Assembly: GCA_030684395.1 (NCBI GenBank)
Contig: JAUXTT010000025.1
Span: 1-64,000 of the forward strand
DNA from: Bacteroidota bacterium
Lineage (GTDB): Bacteria > Bacteroidota > Bacteroidia > B-17B0 > Aurantibacillaceae
Length of the DNA: 64,000 nucleotides
Direction: 5' to 3'
Within the stretch, counting starts at the first letter, position 1, and every line of letters starts with the position of its first letter. Positions 15,102 to 23,582 of the stretch are shown one piece after another. Under the pieces are notes generated by a model, which did no database searches, was not told the origin of the DNA, and saw only the letters and a program-made list of their open reading frames with translations. The translations under genes and the position numbers were made by a program.

Positions 15102-15641
15102 ATGAAGCCAAGAGTTATTTTAGAAGGCGAACAATTGGAGGTTACCATAACCCGTTTGTGTCACCAATTGATAGAAGTTCACGACAATTTTCAGAATAGT
15201 GTAATTATTGGTTTACAGCCACGTGGTATTTATTTGGCAAAACGAATTCACGCCAAACTTTCTTCGATCCTTAAAAACAAGAACATTCAACTGGGTGAAT
15301 TGGATACTACTTTTTTCAGAGATGATTTCAGAAGAAAAGAACTGATCCCGAATAAAACCAATATCGATTTTATAATTGAAGAAAAAAATGTGGTGCTGAT
15401 AGATGACGTTTTATTCACTGGCAGAACCATACGCGCAGGGCTAGATGCTATGCTTGCATTCGGCAGACCAAAAGATGTGGAGTTATTGGTATTGATAGAC
15501 AGAAGATTCAGCCGACACTTACCAATACAGGCAAAATACATTGGAAAAACAATTGACTCCATTGAATCGCAAAAAGTACGGGTTGATTGGGAAGAGACAG
15601 AAGGAAAAGACAGAGTAACATTATTAACGGATAAAGACTAA
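15102..15641 (+). CDS. pyrR: PyrR bifunctional pyrimidine regulator / uracil phosphoribosyltransferase
   Basis: 179 residues, standard PyrR size. The PRPP-binding loop is VVLIDDVLFTGRTIRAGLDAM; other PyrR segments are VIIGLQPRGIYLAKRI, ELDTTFFRDDFRR and LVLIDRRFSRHLPIQAKYIG. In many bacteria PyrR binds pyr mRNA leaders in response to UMP and has weak UPRTase activity. Here pyrB follows by 54 bases, in the classic order. No PyrR-binding anti-antiterminator was found in the 270-base leader. A short inverted repeat (TACAAT at 15080, ATTGTA at 15095) sits just before the ATG, and a TAACTTTA -7 box at 15067-15074. Whether regulation is by attenuation is open. Confidence 0.93.
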   Translation: MKPRVILEGEQLEVTITRLCHQLIEVHDNFQNSVIIGLQPRGIYLAKRIHAKLSSILKNKNIQLGELDTTFFRDDFRRKELIPNKTNIDFIIEEKNVVLIDDVLFTGRTIRAGLDAMLAFGRPKDVELLVLIDRRFSRHLPIQAKYIGKTIDSIESQKVRVDWEETEGKDRVTLLTDKD

Positions 15642-15695
15642 CCACGAAGTAGCATTGATACCACTGGTAAAACTAAACCAAATCAATAAAAAACA

Positions 15696-16622
15696 ATGAG
15701 CAGCTTAAGTGTAAATCATCTTTTAGGAATAAAATATATTACCAAAGCAGATATTGAACTTATTTTAGATACCGCAAAGAACTTCAAAGAAGTTATTAAT
15801 CGTCCCATCAAAAAAGTTCCTTCGCTTAGAGATCTTACCGTTGCCAATTTATTCTTCGAAAACTCTACCCGTACTAAATTATCATTTGAATTAGCGCAAA
15901 AACGTTTATCAGCCGATGTGGTGAACTTTGCCGCATCTTCTTCTTCAGTAAAAAAAGGTGAAACGCTGGTTGATACTGTAAACAACATATTAGCAATGAA
16001 GGTGGACATGGTGGTAATGCGCCATGCAAGTCCGGGAGCAGCAGTGTTCCTTTCTAAAAAAGTAAATGCAAAAATTATAAACGCAGGCGACGGAGCTCAC
16101 GAACATCCAACTCAAGCTTTACTGGATGCTTTCTCTATACAAGATAAATTAGGAAGTATCAAAGGAAAAAAAGTGGTGATTGTCGGAGATATTTTACATT
16201 CACGTGTTGCTCTTTCAAACATCTTCTGCCTTCAAAAACTAGGCGCAGAAGTAATGGTATGCGGACCTCAAACCCTGATGCCTAAATACATTGAGAGTTT
16301 AGGAGTAAAAGTAGAATTGAATTTAAAGAAAGCTTTAGAGTGGTGTGATGTGGCAAATATGTTACGCATTCAATTGGAACGCCAGGATATAAAATTCTTC
16401 CCGTCATTGAGAGAATACACCATGCTTTACGGCTTGGATATGGAAATGCTGAACTCATTATCTAAAAAGATTCTGATCATGCACCCGGGACCAATTAACC
16501 GCGGTATTGAGATCACCAGTGAAGTAGCAGATAGTGATCAATCGATCATTTTGGAACAAGTAGAAAATGGTGTTGCAGTAAGAATGGCTGTGATGTTTTT
16601 GCTTGCGGGGAGGATGAATTAA
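15696..16622 (+). CDS. pyrB: Aspartate carbamoyltransferase catalytic subunit
   Basis: 308 residues, normal length. It joins carbamoyl phosphate and aspartate in the first committed step of pyrimidine synthesis. Carbamoyl-phosphate residues are in LFFENSTRTKLSFE (Ser57-Thr-Arg-Thr60), then MRHASPGAA, HEHPTQALLDAF, and VVIVGDILHSRVA; MLRIQLERQ and MHPGPINRGIEI complete the aspartate side. It follows pyrR by 54 bases. The last 42 bases of the gene are repeated, imperfectly, 655 bases downstream beyond a toxin-antitoxin pair, so an insertion appears to have rebuilt this 3' end. The protein itself looks intact. No pyrI is adjacent. Confidence 0.96.
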   Translation: MSSLSVNHLLGIKYITKADIELILDTAKNFKEVINRPIKKVPSLRDLTVANLFFENSTRTKLSFELAQKRLSADVVNFAASSSSVKKGETLVDTVNNILAMKVDMVVMRHASPGAAVFLSKKVNAKIINAGDGAHEHPTQALLDAFSIQDKLGSIKGKKVVIVGDILHSRVALSNIFCLQKLGAEVMVCGPQTLMPKYIESLGVKVELNLKKALEWCDVANMLRIQLERQDIKFFPSLREYTMLYGLDMEMLNSLSKKILIMHPGPINRGIEITSEVADSDQSIILEQVENGVAVRMAVMFLLAGRMN

Positions 16623-16624
16623 TT
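16581..16624 (+). repeat. Direct repeat, left copy (3' end of pyrB)
   Basis: Forty-four bases including the pyrB stop codon (core GCTGTGATGTTTTTGCT). It matches 17279-17321 with roughly five differences. The two copies bracket the PIN toxin-antitoxin pair. Confidence 0.7.
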
Positions 16625-16634
16625 CTGCAAAAAA

Positions 16635-17045
16635 CTATCGTTTTAAATATTCAGAAATTTTCAGAATACTTGTTTTCTTGATTTTTTTCAAAACAAGAAG
16701 ATCTTCATCGCCTGTAATCAGAAAATCTGCCTTCCCATCAAGACAAAGGGATAGAAGAAAATTATCCTTATGATCTCTACAAATGTTAACCTTTGAACTA
16801 ACATCAATAAACTCTGCATTATCCTGAATAGCATCTAATAATTTATTTATATCCTTTTCGGAGAAATACTTTTTCAATTTTGGTCTTGAAGCAACTTCTA
16901 AAAACTCAGACAACAATTCTTCGCTTAAAAGAAAAACTATCTTACCACTTTTAACATGTTTGTCAAGTTTAGAAAAGGAATCGCTAATTAAAAAACTGAT
17001 AAATACGTTCGTATCAACAACAAGCCTGTCTGGTTTATTTGCCAT
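16635..17045 (-). CDS. PIN-domain ribonuclease toxin
   Basis: 136 residues, of the 'putative toxin-antitoxin system toxin component, PIN family' type. Acidic active-site residues are in LVVDTNVFISFLI (Asp11), LLSEFLEVASRPKL (Glu), and CRDHKDNFLLSLCLDGKADFLITGDEDLL (several Asp). Such PIN toxins cut RNA when freed from their antitoxin. The upstream small gene overlaps its start by 11 bases, the usual antitoxin-toxin order. The pair sits between pyrB and hemW, bracketed by direct repeats of the pyrB 3' end, which marks it as a recent arrival. The RNA target is unknown. Confidence 0.88.
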   Translation of the reverse strand: MANKPDRLVVDTNVFISFLISDSFSKLDKHVKSGKIVFLLSEELLSEFLEVASRPKLKKYFSEKDINKLLDAIQDNAEFIDVSSKVNICRDHKDNFLLSLCLDGKADFLITGDEDLLVLKKIKKTSILKISEYLKR

Positions 17046-17244
17046 AACGCTTTGTTCTTACAGCTTCAACTTCTTTTGTGATTTCCGCTAAAGAGATGGT
17101 TGCCTTTTTTGAACGAAGCTTCTTTACTACATCCATGAAAGGGTTTGAAGTTTTTTCTGAAATAGAAATAAGCCTCAATTCAGCAAGATCTTGCAGCAAT
17201 TTTTTAGCTTTTGGGTTTAATATTTCAATATTCAAGGTTGACAT
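17035..17244 (-). CDS. Antitoxin of PIN toxin-antitoxin pair
   Basis: 69 residues from MSTLNIEILNPKAKKLL. The N-terminal half (NPKAKKLLQDLAELRLISI) is the pattern seen in short antitoxins paired with PIN toxins in Bacteroidota, and the tail (KEVEAVRTKRYGK) is charged, as expected for the part that wraps the toxin. The DNA-binding fold is not clear from sequence. An alternative ATG at 17259 adds five residues. Its 3' end overlaps the toxin start by 11 bases, so the two are translationally coupled. Assignment as antitoxin rests on size, position and overlap. Confidence 0.82.
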   Translation of the reverse strand: MSTLNIEILNPKAKKLLQDLAELRLISISEKTSNPFMDVVKKLRSKKATISLAEITKEVEAVRTKRYGK

Positions 17245-17278
17245 ATAACAAAAGTACAAAATATTCTCAAATGTCGGG

Positions 17279-17321
17279 AGAATAGCTGTGATGTTTTTGC
17301 TGGCGGGAGATTGAATTAATT
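17279..17321 (+). repeat. Direct repeat, right copy (pseudo-3' end of pyrB)
   Basis: Forty-three bases closely resembling the last codons and stop of pyrB. They overlap the stop codon region of hemW on the other strand. No pyrB reading frame continues into it, so it is a remnant or duplication. Confidence 0.7.
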
Positions 17322-18446
17322 TTCCTCAAACAACTCTGAACTAATTCTATCCGCCAACAACTTTCCCTTCTTTGTCAAAGTATAAACAGAATTATTCTTT
17401 ACCATCTCTCCGTTTGAAATATACTCTTTAGTATTCTCCAAAAACGAGTTCAAGTACTTCTCCCCGAATTGTTTTTCAATATAATTCAAATCCACACCCC
17501 ACATAGTGCGCAGGCGGGTAAGAAGATATTCGTTGTATTGATCGTTAATACTTAATTCTTCTTTTTCAAAAGGAACTATACCCGATTCAATTGATTTAAT
17601 GTATTGAGGATTATTGGCAATATTCCACTGCCTGTTTTTTCCATCATAGGAATGTGCAGACGGACCGATACCTATGTATTTATTTCCTTTCCAGTAATTA
17701 CTGTTGTGTACCGCAAAATGATGGTTGGTTCCGAAATTGGAGATCTCGTACTGAATAAATCCTTTGCGTTCTGTTTCTTCCATCAACCACTCAAAACATT
17801 GCTGACTGAATTCATCATTCACTGCGGGTTCTATACCCTTTCCAAACCAATTACCTAAAACTGTTTTGCTCTCAATGGTTAAATTGTATGCAGAGATATG
17901 CTGAACGTTTAGGTCAAATGCCTTTTGTAAATTGTTCTTCCATTTATTTATGTCCTGAAATTTGGAACCGTAAATAAGATCGATGGTGATATTATCGAAG
18001 CCTTTGTTCTGTGCAGCTTTCACGCAAGCAACAGATTGGTCAACAGTATGACTTCTGTTCATCCACTTCAATTCTTCTTCATCAAAACTTTGGATGCCAA
18101 TACTTAAACGATTAATACCTGCTTGTTTGAATTCTTTTATACGTTCCTCCGTAAGATCATCCGGATTCGCTTCTAAAGTAATCTCCACCTTTTCCGAAAC
18201 AATATGATCTTTGGTAACTGAATTTAAAATAGCATTCAATTCTTCATTACTCAAAACACTTGGCGTTCCTCCACCAAAATAAATACTCTCTACAGCTTCG
18301 CCACCAGCATAATCCTTTTGCAACTCAATTTCTTTGCAAATAGCCTGCACCATTTTTTCTTTGTACTCCAATTGAGTAGAAAAATGGAAATCACAGTAAA
18401 TACAAGCTTTTCTGCAAAAAGGAATATGAATGTAGATACCTGACAA
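17316..18446 (-). CDS. hemW: Radical SAM heme chaperone HemW
   Basis: 376 residues. The radical-SAM cluster motif is HIPFCRKACIYCDF (Cys11, Cys15, Cys18, plus the HemW-specific following CDFHFS). Other family features are YFGGGTPSVLSN, VEITLEANPDDLT and RLSIGIQSFDEEELKWMNRSH. The C-terminal part carries NYWKGNKYIGIGPSAHSYDG and a winged-helix-like end. Formerly called HemN-like or coproporphyrinogen oxidase; members of this clade insert heme into target proteins rather than oxidise coproporphyrinogen. The stop region overlaps the right copy of the pyrB-end repeat. Confidence 0.93.
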   Translation of the reverse strand: MSGIYIHIPFCRKACIYCDFHFSTQLEYKEKMVQAICKEIELQKDYAGGEAVESIYFGGGTPSVLSNEELNAILNSVTKDHIVSEKVEITLEANPDDLTEERIKEFKQAGINRLSIGIQSFDEEELKWMNRSHTVDQSVACVKAAQNKGFDNITIDLIYGSKFQDINKWKNNLQKAFDLNVQHISAYNLTIESKTVLGNWFGKGIEPAVNDEFSQQCFEWLMEETERKGFIQYEISNFGTNHHFAVHNSNYWKGNKYIGIGPSAHSYDGKNRQWNIANNPQYIKSIESGIVPFEKEELSINDQYNEYLLTRLRTMWGVDLNYIEKQFGEKYLNSFLENTKEYISNGEMVKNNSVYTLTKKGKLLADRISSELFEEN

Positions 18447-18471
18447 TGTTATTTATTAATGAGCTCTAAAC

Positions 18472-18562
18472 TTAACCACAAAGTTCGCAAAGTTTAACAC
18501 AAAGAACACAAAGTATTATAAAATAATCTCCGTGAAACTCTGTTTCTCTGTGCCGTGGTGAG
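18472..18562. repeat. Spacer inverted repeat (ACCACAAAG type)
   Basis: The left arm has AACCACAAAGTTCGCAAAG and related runs, and the right arm has CTCTGTTTCTCTGTGCCGTG, which pair imperfectly around 18515-18525. Such spacers recur between genes in Bacteroidota. It lies between yqgE and hemW. Confidence 0.5.
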
Positions 18563-18565
18563 TAT

Positions 18566-19117
18566 TTAATTCATACTCGGATCCTCCGGAAAATTGCCAA
18601 GGATAGCGTAATTGCTTCCCATGCGTTTTAGTTCATTTCCCCATATATGATCTGCGTCTTCGCTCATTATTAAACTATAGTCTGGATCGTTGATAAACCA
18701 TGCTTTTTCCTCTATTTCAGTTGGCAATTGTTTTTCTTCCCAACCAGCATAACCTACAAAAAAGCGAATATCCTTATGGCTTACTTTGTGATCGCGTAAT
18801 AATTTAATCACGTCCTCAAAATTACCACCCCAAAACCAGCCACTTTCTCCAATCGGCATGCTGTTATTGATCTCTATGCCAAATCGATGTATAAAAAACA
18901 ATTGGTTATCGGCCACCGGGCCGCCTTTGTACAAGGGATTCATCAGATCCTGCATCCCGGGTAAAACATCTTTCAATCGCAAATGCATAGGTTTATTCAT
19001 TACAAATCCCATTGTACCATGTTCATTGTGTTCCGTCAATAGGATCACACTGCGCTTAAAATAACCGTCGTTTAAAAACGGCTGAGCAACCAGTATTTTT
19101 CCTTGTGCAGCAATCAT
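18566..19117 (-). CDS. YqgE/AlgH family protein
   Basis: 183 residues, usual size. Diagnostic segments are GKILVAQPFLNDGYFKRSVI (about 6-25), HGTMGFVMNKPM, YKGGPVADNQLFFIHR and FFVGYAGWEEKQLPTEI. The family (DUF179, UPF0301) is widespread and of uncertain role; in pseudomonads AlgH has been linked to regulation of alginate. The gene starts 33 bases from divergent pdxH, and its first codons overlap the pdxH promoter, so expression of the two may be linked. Confidence 0.92.
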   Translation of the reverse strand: MIAAQGKILVAQPFLNDGYFKRSVILLTEHNEHGTMGFVMNKPMHLRLKDVLPGMQDLMNPLYKGGPVADNQLFFIHRFGIEINNSMPIGESGWFWGGNFEDVIKLLRDHKVSHKDIRFFVGYAGWEEKQLPTEIEEKAWFINDPDYSLIMSEDADHIWGNELKRMGSNYAILGNFPEDPSMN

Positions 19118-19135
19118 CCTAATCCGTTATATTTG
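19103..19135 (+). promoter_or_regulatory. pdxH promoter (TTG - 22 - TATATTTG)
   Basis: A TTG at 19103-19105 and TATATTTG at 19128-19135 with 22 bases between them match the Bacteroidota -33/-7 pattern. The start ATG at 19151 would leave a leader of under ten bases. Confidence 0.5.
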
Positions 19136-19150
19136 TACAAAATTAAACGA

Positions 19151-19804
19151 ATGGAGGAATCAGACAAATCTATTTACAATTTACGTCACGATTTTAGCAA
19201 ATCTTCACTAAATGAGACAGATGTAAATAGCTCCCCGGCACTGCAATTTGACTCGTGGATGAAACAGACTTTGGACTCAAAAATTGAAGAGGCTCTGGCA
19301 ATGGTGTTAAGTACGGTAAATAAAGAAGGCCAACCTTCAGGGCGTATTTTATATTTGCGAGAATATGGAAATGACAACTTTGCTTTTTTCACCAATTACC
19401 ACAGCAGAAAAGGTGAAGAGTTAATAGAAAATAATCGTGCTAGTTTAACTTTCTTTTGGCGTGAATTAGAAAGACAAGTGCGCATTGAAGGCACGGTAGA
19501 AAAACACAGTAAAGAAGCGTCTGATAAATATTTTTATTCACGCCCTTACTATTCCAAAATTGGAGCATGGTCTTCGCCACAAAGCAAAGTAATAAAAGGC
19601 AGAGCTGAACTGGAAGGTTTTGTAAGTGACTTTGATAAACGTTATCAAACAGAGGATGTTCCTCGTCCTGAATATTGGGGTGGCTATATTTTAAAAGCAA
19701 ACTACTACGAATTTTGGCAAGGCAGAGAAAGCAGGTTGCATGATAGAATTGCTTATACACTACAAGGAGAGAATAACTGGAAGGTAGAGCGATTGGCACC
19801 ATAA
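19151..19804 (+). CDS. pdxH: Pyridoxamine 5'-phosphate oxidase
   Basis: 217 residues from MEESDKSIYNLRHDF. It oxidises pyridoxamine- or pyridoxine-5'-phosphate to PLP with FMN and oxygen. FMN-binding and family segments are GQPSGRILYLREYGNDNFAFF, NYHSRKGEELIENNRASLTFFW, SRPYYSKIGAWSSPQSKVI and, at the end, FWQGRESRLHDRIAY. A frame open to 19103 would add 16 residues, but that stretch contains the promoter, so the ATG at 19151 is chosen. It may support the PLP enzymes in this region, although there is no direct linkage. Confidence 0.95.
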   Translation: MEESDKSIYNLRHDFSKSSLNETDVNSSPALQFDSWMKQTLDSKIEEALAMVLSTVNKEGQPSGRILYLREYGNDNFAFFTNYHSRKGEELIENNRASLTFFWRELERQVRIEGTVEKHSKEASDKYFYSRPYYSKIGAWSSPQSKVIKGRAELEGFVSDFDKRYQTEDVPRPEYWGGYILKANYYEFWQGRESRLHDRIAYTLQGENNWKVERLAP

Positions 19805-19829
19805 GTGGTTTCGACTCCGCTCAGCCACA
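19804..19829 (+). repeat. Dispersed repeat, CGACTACGCTCAG family
   Basis: Copy reading AGTGGTTTCGACTCCGCTCA directly after the pdxH stop codon. Same family as 12441-12487, 12632-12658, 38519-38593 and 39324-39374. Confidence 0.6.
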
Positions 19830-19907
19830 GGGAAACGAAATCACCTTAATAAAAATCAAAAAACCATCGTAAAAAGAAATAAAAAAACTTCAAACCAGAA
19901 ATAGTAC

Positions 19908-20951
19908 ATGACAAAACAAGATAAAATAAACAACTTTGATCCGAACAGTGTTGGAGATACAACTGCAGGAATGTTTGGATTACCATTTACATTAGATGAA
20001 TGCGAAACCGTTTTAATTCCTGTACCCTGGGAAGTAACCGTTAGTTATAGTGGCGGGACGGCTAATGGTCCGGGAGCTATTTATGACGCCTCTTTTCAGG
20101 TTGATCTTTATGATCCGAATAAAAAAGATGCATGGAAGTTAGGGATTGGAATGGACGAAATAAATGAAGACCTTCATGGAATAAGCGATACATACAGGGA
20201 AGTGGCAGAAGGTCTTATTGATCTAATGTCAGCGGGAGAAAATGTGGCTGATAGCTCTGAGTTCGATGATATCAACAAGGCATGTTCTGATATGAATGCA
20301 TGGGTGAAAGAACGTGTATTGCATTTCTTAAAACAAAATAAAACAGTTGGATTAATAGGTGGAGATCATTCAACTCCATTGGGTATGATGCAGGCACTTT
20401 CTGAACATTTCGGGAAATTTGCCATTTTACAAATTGATGCGCATGCCGATTTGCGCATTGCTTATGAAGGTTTCGAATTTTCGCATGCATCTATTATGTA
20501 CAATGCTCTGAAAATTGACACTATTGAGAAGCTGGTTCAAGTGGGAATACGTGATTATTGCGAAGAGGAATTGAACATTATCAACGAATCAAAAGGAAGA
20601 ATAAAAACATTTTTCGACAGAGACATCAGGCAGGCAAGTTATGCAGGCGAAAACTGGCAACAAACCTGCGATAGAATTGTGAAGGAACTTCCTAATAATA
20701 TTTATTTGAGCTTTGATATTGACGGATTGGACCCGAAATTATGCCCGAATACAGGGACTCCTGTTGCAGGAGGTTTTGAAGCAGAACAAGTTTTATATCT
20801 AATTGAACAAGTTGTGAAATCGGGTAAAAAATTCGTTGCATTTGATATTAATGAAGTTACTCCCGGTGAAGAAAACGAATGGGATGCAAACGTTGCCGCA
20901 CGCTTGTTATATAGAATTGCCAATTTAGTAATGATGTCGCAGGGGAAATAA
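19908..20951 (+). CDS. Arginase/agmatinase-family ureohydrolase
   Basis: 347 residues. Binuclear manganese ligands are in GLIGGDHSTPLG (about 150), ILQIDAHADLR (about 176-182) and LSFDIDGLDPKLCPNTGTP (about 266). Members hydrolyse the guanidino or formimino group of arginine, agmatine, formimidoylglutamate and similar compounds. The length and extended middle region match the 'agmatinase family' group of Bacteroidota, whose exact substrate is often unclear. The TrmH-type gene starts inside its stop codon (TAATG overlap), so the two are translationally coupled. Confidence 0.9.
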   Translation: MTKQDKINNFDPNSVGDTTAGMFGLPFTLDECETVLIPVPWEVTVSYSGGTANGPGAIYDASFQVDLYDPNKKDAWKLGIGMDEINEDLHGISDTYREVAEGLIDLMSAGENVADSSEFDDINKACSDMNAWVKERVLHFLKQNKTVGLIGGDHSTPLGMMQALSEHFGKFAILQIDAHADLRIAYEGFEFSHASIMYNALKIDTIEKLVQVGIRDYCEEELNIINESKGRIKTFFDRDIRQASYAGENWQQTCDRIVKELPNNIYLSFDIDGLDPKLCPNTGTPVAGGFEAEQVLYLIEQVVKSGKKFVAFDINEVTPGEENEWDANVAARLLYRIANLVMMSQGK

Positions 20952-21631
20952 TGAGTGCAGATAAAAAAGAATTAATAGAATACTTAAAGCAGTTTGTTTC
21001 AGAAACACGTCTTCAACGTTTTGATGGCGTAATTGCTGAACGTACACGACACATTACTGTTGTTTTGGAGGATGTTTATCAAGAACACAATGCCAGTGCG
21101 GTTTTGAGAAGTTGCGAAAGTTTTGGGATACAGGATGTACATTTTATTGAGAACAGAAATAAATACAGGATCAGTACCGATGTGGATATGGGAGCTTCCC
21201 TATGGCTCGATATTCACCGAGTTTCTAAAGAAGTAAACAACACAGTAAAATGTTTGACTGACCTGAAAGCAAAGGGCTACAAAATTGTTGCAACTACTCC
21301 TCACGAAAAGGACGTGAATTTATCTGATCTGAAAGTAGATGATAAAATAGCACTTGTATTCGGAACTGAAATAGATGGAATTACAGATGATGTAAGAGCT
21401 TGTGCGGACGAATTTGTAAAAATACCCATGTATGGTTTTACCGAAAGTTTTAACATTAGCGTAAGTGCGGCTTTATGTATGTATGAACTTACTACCAAAT
21501 TGCGTGCTTCTGATATTGATTATAAACTCAGTGAAGAAGAGATGCTGGATATCCGTTTAAAATGGCTTAAGAACTCAATTAAACGCTGCGATTTGATTAT
21601 TGAGGATTTCTATAAGAAGAAAAGTTCTTGA
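20951..21631 (+). CDS. SpoU/TrmH-family RNA 2'-O-methyltransferase
   Basis: 226 residues. SPOUT-fold knot motifs are visible: DVYQEHNASAVLRSCESFG (motif 1 with the conserved N and R), LVFGTEIDGITDDV (motif 2) and IPMYGFTESFNISVSAALCMYEL (motif 3). These bind S-adenosylmethionine and methylate ribose of tRNA or rRNA. The motifs and length are close to TrmH, tRNA guanosine-18 2'-O-methyltransferase. It overlaps the arginase-family stop codon by one base. Confidence 0.9.
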   Translation: MSADKKELIEYLKQFVSETRLQRFDGVIAERTRHITVVLEDVYQEHNASAVLRSCESFGIQDVHFIENRNKYRISTDVDMGASLWLDIHRVSKEVNNTVKCLTDLKAKGYKIVATTPHEKDVNLSDLKVDDKIALVFGTEIDGITDDVRACADEFVKIPMYGFTESFNISVSAALCMYELTTKLRASDIDYKLSEEEMLDIRLKWLKNSIKRCDLIIEDFYKKKSS

Positions 21632-21633
21632 TA

Positions 21634-21740
21634 TTTCACCACTAACACTCAGAACACTGAGAGACACTACGTTTTGTCGAGGTTTTAAAATTCTTCTTAG
21701 TGAACCTTAGTGTGCATTTTCTTAGTGCTTAGTGGTGAAA
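21634..21740. repeat. Spacer inverted repeat (TTTCACCACTAA)
   Basis: Perfect 12-bp ends (21634-21645 and 21729-21740) with further partial pairing of AACACTCAGAACACTGAGA-type and CTTAGTG-type runs inside. It occupies the space after the TrmH gene and could act as a transcript end or be a mobile repeat. Confidence 0.55.
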
Positions 21741-21818
21741 CCCACCCTTCAAATAGCTTCATTCACAACAAAAAAATCAATTTTCACGAAATTTATTTAG
21801 GTATGTAGGATAAACTTT

Positions 21819-21826
21819 TATCTTTA
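21819..21826 (+). promoter_or_regulatory. -7 promoter box (TATCTTTA)
   Basis: TATCTTTA, one base off TAnnTTTG, 13 bases before the ATG at 21840. It implies a very short leader for the L,D-transpeptidase gene. Confidence 0.4.
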
Positions 21827-21839
21827 CAGTAGATTTCCT

Positions 21840-23582
21840 ATGAATACCAAGATACCACTCAAGCAACTGCTTCTTCTCTCCATTACTACCATTTTCTTTG
21901 CTTGCAGAAGCAATCAGGAAGAAAATAAAAAAGTAATAGCAAAAACTCCACAGGATGTTAATAAAATAGCAGCAGAACAATTAAATCAATTTTTTAAAGA
22001 GAATAAAAAAGACTCTTTATTGATTTTAGATAAAGATTCCCTGATCACTTTTGGCTTCTTTAAAAATCATTACTCCAAAGAGCCACAAACTATTTTTACT
22101 GATAAAGGAGTATGGAATCCAACTGGCGATAGTCTTTTTGCCATCATCAGGGATGCCAGGTACTATGGATTGATCCCGAATGATTACCATTTCGCTAAAA
22201 TTGATAGTTTATATAAAAGTGTTTACAATAAAGAGGAAGAAGATTATGACGCACGTGCCATTGCTAAGATCGATCTTTTACTTGCCGATGCTTATTATAA
22301 ATTTGGCGCGCACCTCAACAAGGGAAGATTTTATCCCGATAGCTTGTTGCTTGAGTGGAGACCTGCAAAGCTTGACAGCAACTGGAACAATGTCTTAAAA
22401 TGGGGTATAACTTCTAAAAACATCAGAGCAGCTTTGGATTCATTAGAACCAAAACATGATGGCTATGTTTTCCTTAAAAAAGAATTCAAAAAATACCTGA
22501 TCGAAAATGAGAAGATCAATTGGGATTCTATTTCCTTCTCAAACATAACAGATACAACTAAATTCCTTGCAAACCTTAAAACACGTTTGTTGGCAACAGG
22601 AGATTACGATAGTACTGTAACAGGTTCAGATAGTGTGAAAATGGCGAATGCAATCAAATCCTATCAAAAGAAAATGAACCTGGATCCTGATGGAAAGCTT
22701 GGAAAACTTACAAAACAATCATTAAAATTATCCAAAGAAACAGCCATTCGTCAAATGGAAATGTCGCTGGAGCGCTGGCGCTGGGAACGAGCGGTATTTC
22801 CTGAAAAATATTTTTGGGTAAACATTCCTTCTGCGGACCTCCACGTTTGGGAGAGAAACAAAGGTAAAATAGACCCTAGATGGAAAAAAAGTAAAGAATC
22901 CAGAGAGAGAGCACTGAAAACAGTTGGGAAAGACACACTTGTTCTTTTCTCAAACGTTGTGGTAGGAAAACCGGAAACTCAAACCCCCATCTTAAATGCA
23001 AAAATAAATTACGTACTCATTTATCCATATTGGACGGTTCCATACAGCATTGCCTGGAAAGAGATTCTGCCCGCTGTGCAAAGAGACACTAATTACCTTC
23101 ACAAAAAGAATTTTGACGTGATCAATTCAAAAGGAGAAGTAGTGGATATAAAATCGGTAAACTGGAAAAAATTAAATAAAGGTAATCTACCTTACAAATT
23201 CAGGCAGCGAATTGGTGACGATAACAGTTTGGGAGTTGTGAAATTTAACTTCAATAACAAGTACGGAGTTTATTTACATGACACAAACAGCAAACGTTAC
23301 TTCAAAACATTTTATCGTTATCAAAGCCACGGTTGCGTAAGGCTTGATAAATACTGGGAAACAGCAAAATTTCTCACGAGAGATGACACACTTAAACTTC
23401 CTTATGATACTTTGGCTGTTTATTTTCAAACCCCTTTTCAGCGACAGATTAATATGAAAAAAGTAGTACCGATCTATATTCGTTACTACAGTACCGTAGC
23501 TGACTGCACCGGGCTTTATCGCTACATCGACATCTACCGTAAGGATGAAAAGATGGCAAAACTCGTGTATAAAGGAAAGTAG
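21840..23582 (+). CDS. L,D-transpeptidase, YcbB-type, lipoprotein
   Basis: 580 residues. The signal peptide ends FFACRSNQ, with a lipidation Cys near residue 22. The architecture follows LdtD/YcbB: an N-terminal scaffold domain, a peptidoglycan-binding-like segment (VKMANAIKSYQKKMNLDPDG, about 265-285) and a C-terminal YkuD catalytic domain with HDTNSKRYF and YQSHGCVRLDKYW (Cys499). These enzymes form 3-3 crosslinks in peptidoglycan or attach proteins to it, working in the periplasm from the inner or outer membrane. The gene stands alone, flanked by repeat-rich spacers. Confidence 0.93.
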   Translation: MNTKIPLKQLLLLSITTIFFACRSNQEENKKVIAKTPQDVNKIAAEQLNQFFKENKKDSLLILDKDSLITFGFFKNHYSKEPQTIFTDKGVWNPTGDSLFAIIRDARYYGLIPNDYHFAKIDSLYKSVYNKEEEDYDARAIAKIDLLLADAYYKFGAHLNKGRFYPDSLLLEWRPAKLDSNWNNVLKWGITSKNIRAALDSLEPKHDGYVFLKKEFKKYLIENEKINWDSISFSNITDTTKFLANLKTRLLATGDYDSTVTGSDSVKMANAIKSYQKKMNLDPDGKLGKLTKQSLKLSKETAIRQMEMSLERWRWERAVFPEKYFWVNIPSADLHVWERNKGKIDPRWKKSKESRERALKTVGKDTLVLFSNVVVGKPETQTPILNAKINYVLIYPYWTVPYSIAWKEILPAVQRDTNYLHKKNFDVINSKGEVVDIKSVNWKKLNKGNLPYKFRQRIGDDNSLGVVKFNFNNKYGVYLHDTNSKRYFKTFYRYQSHGCVRLDKYWETAKFLTRDDTLKLPYDTLAVYFQTPFQRQINMKKVVPIYIRYYSTVADCTGLYRYIDIYRKDEKMAKLVYKGK

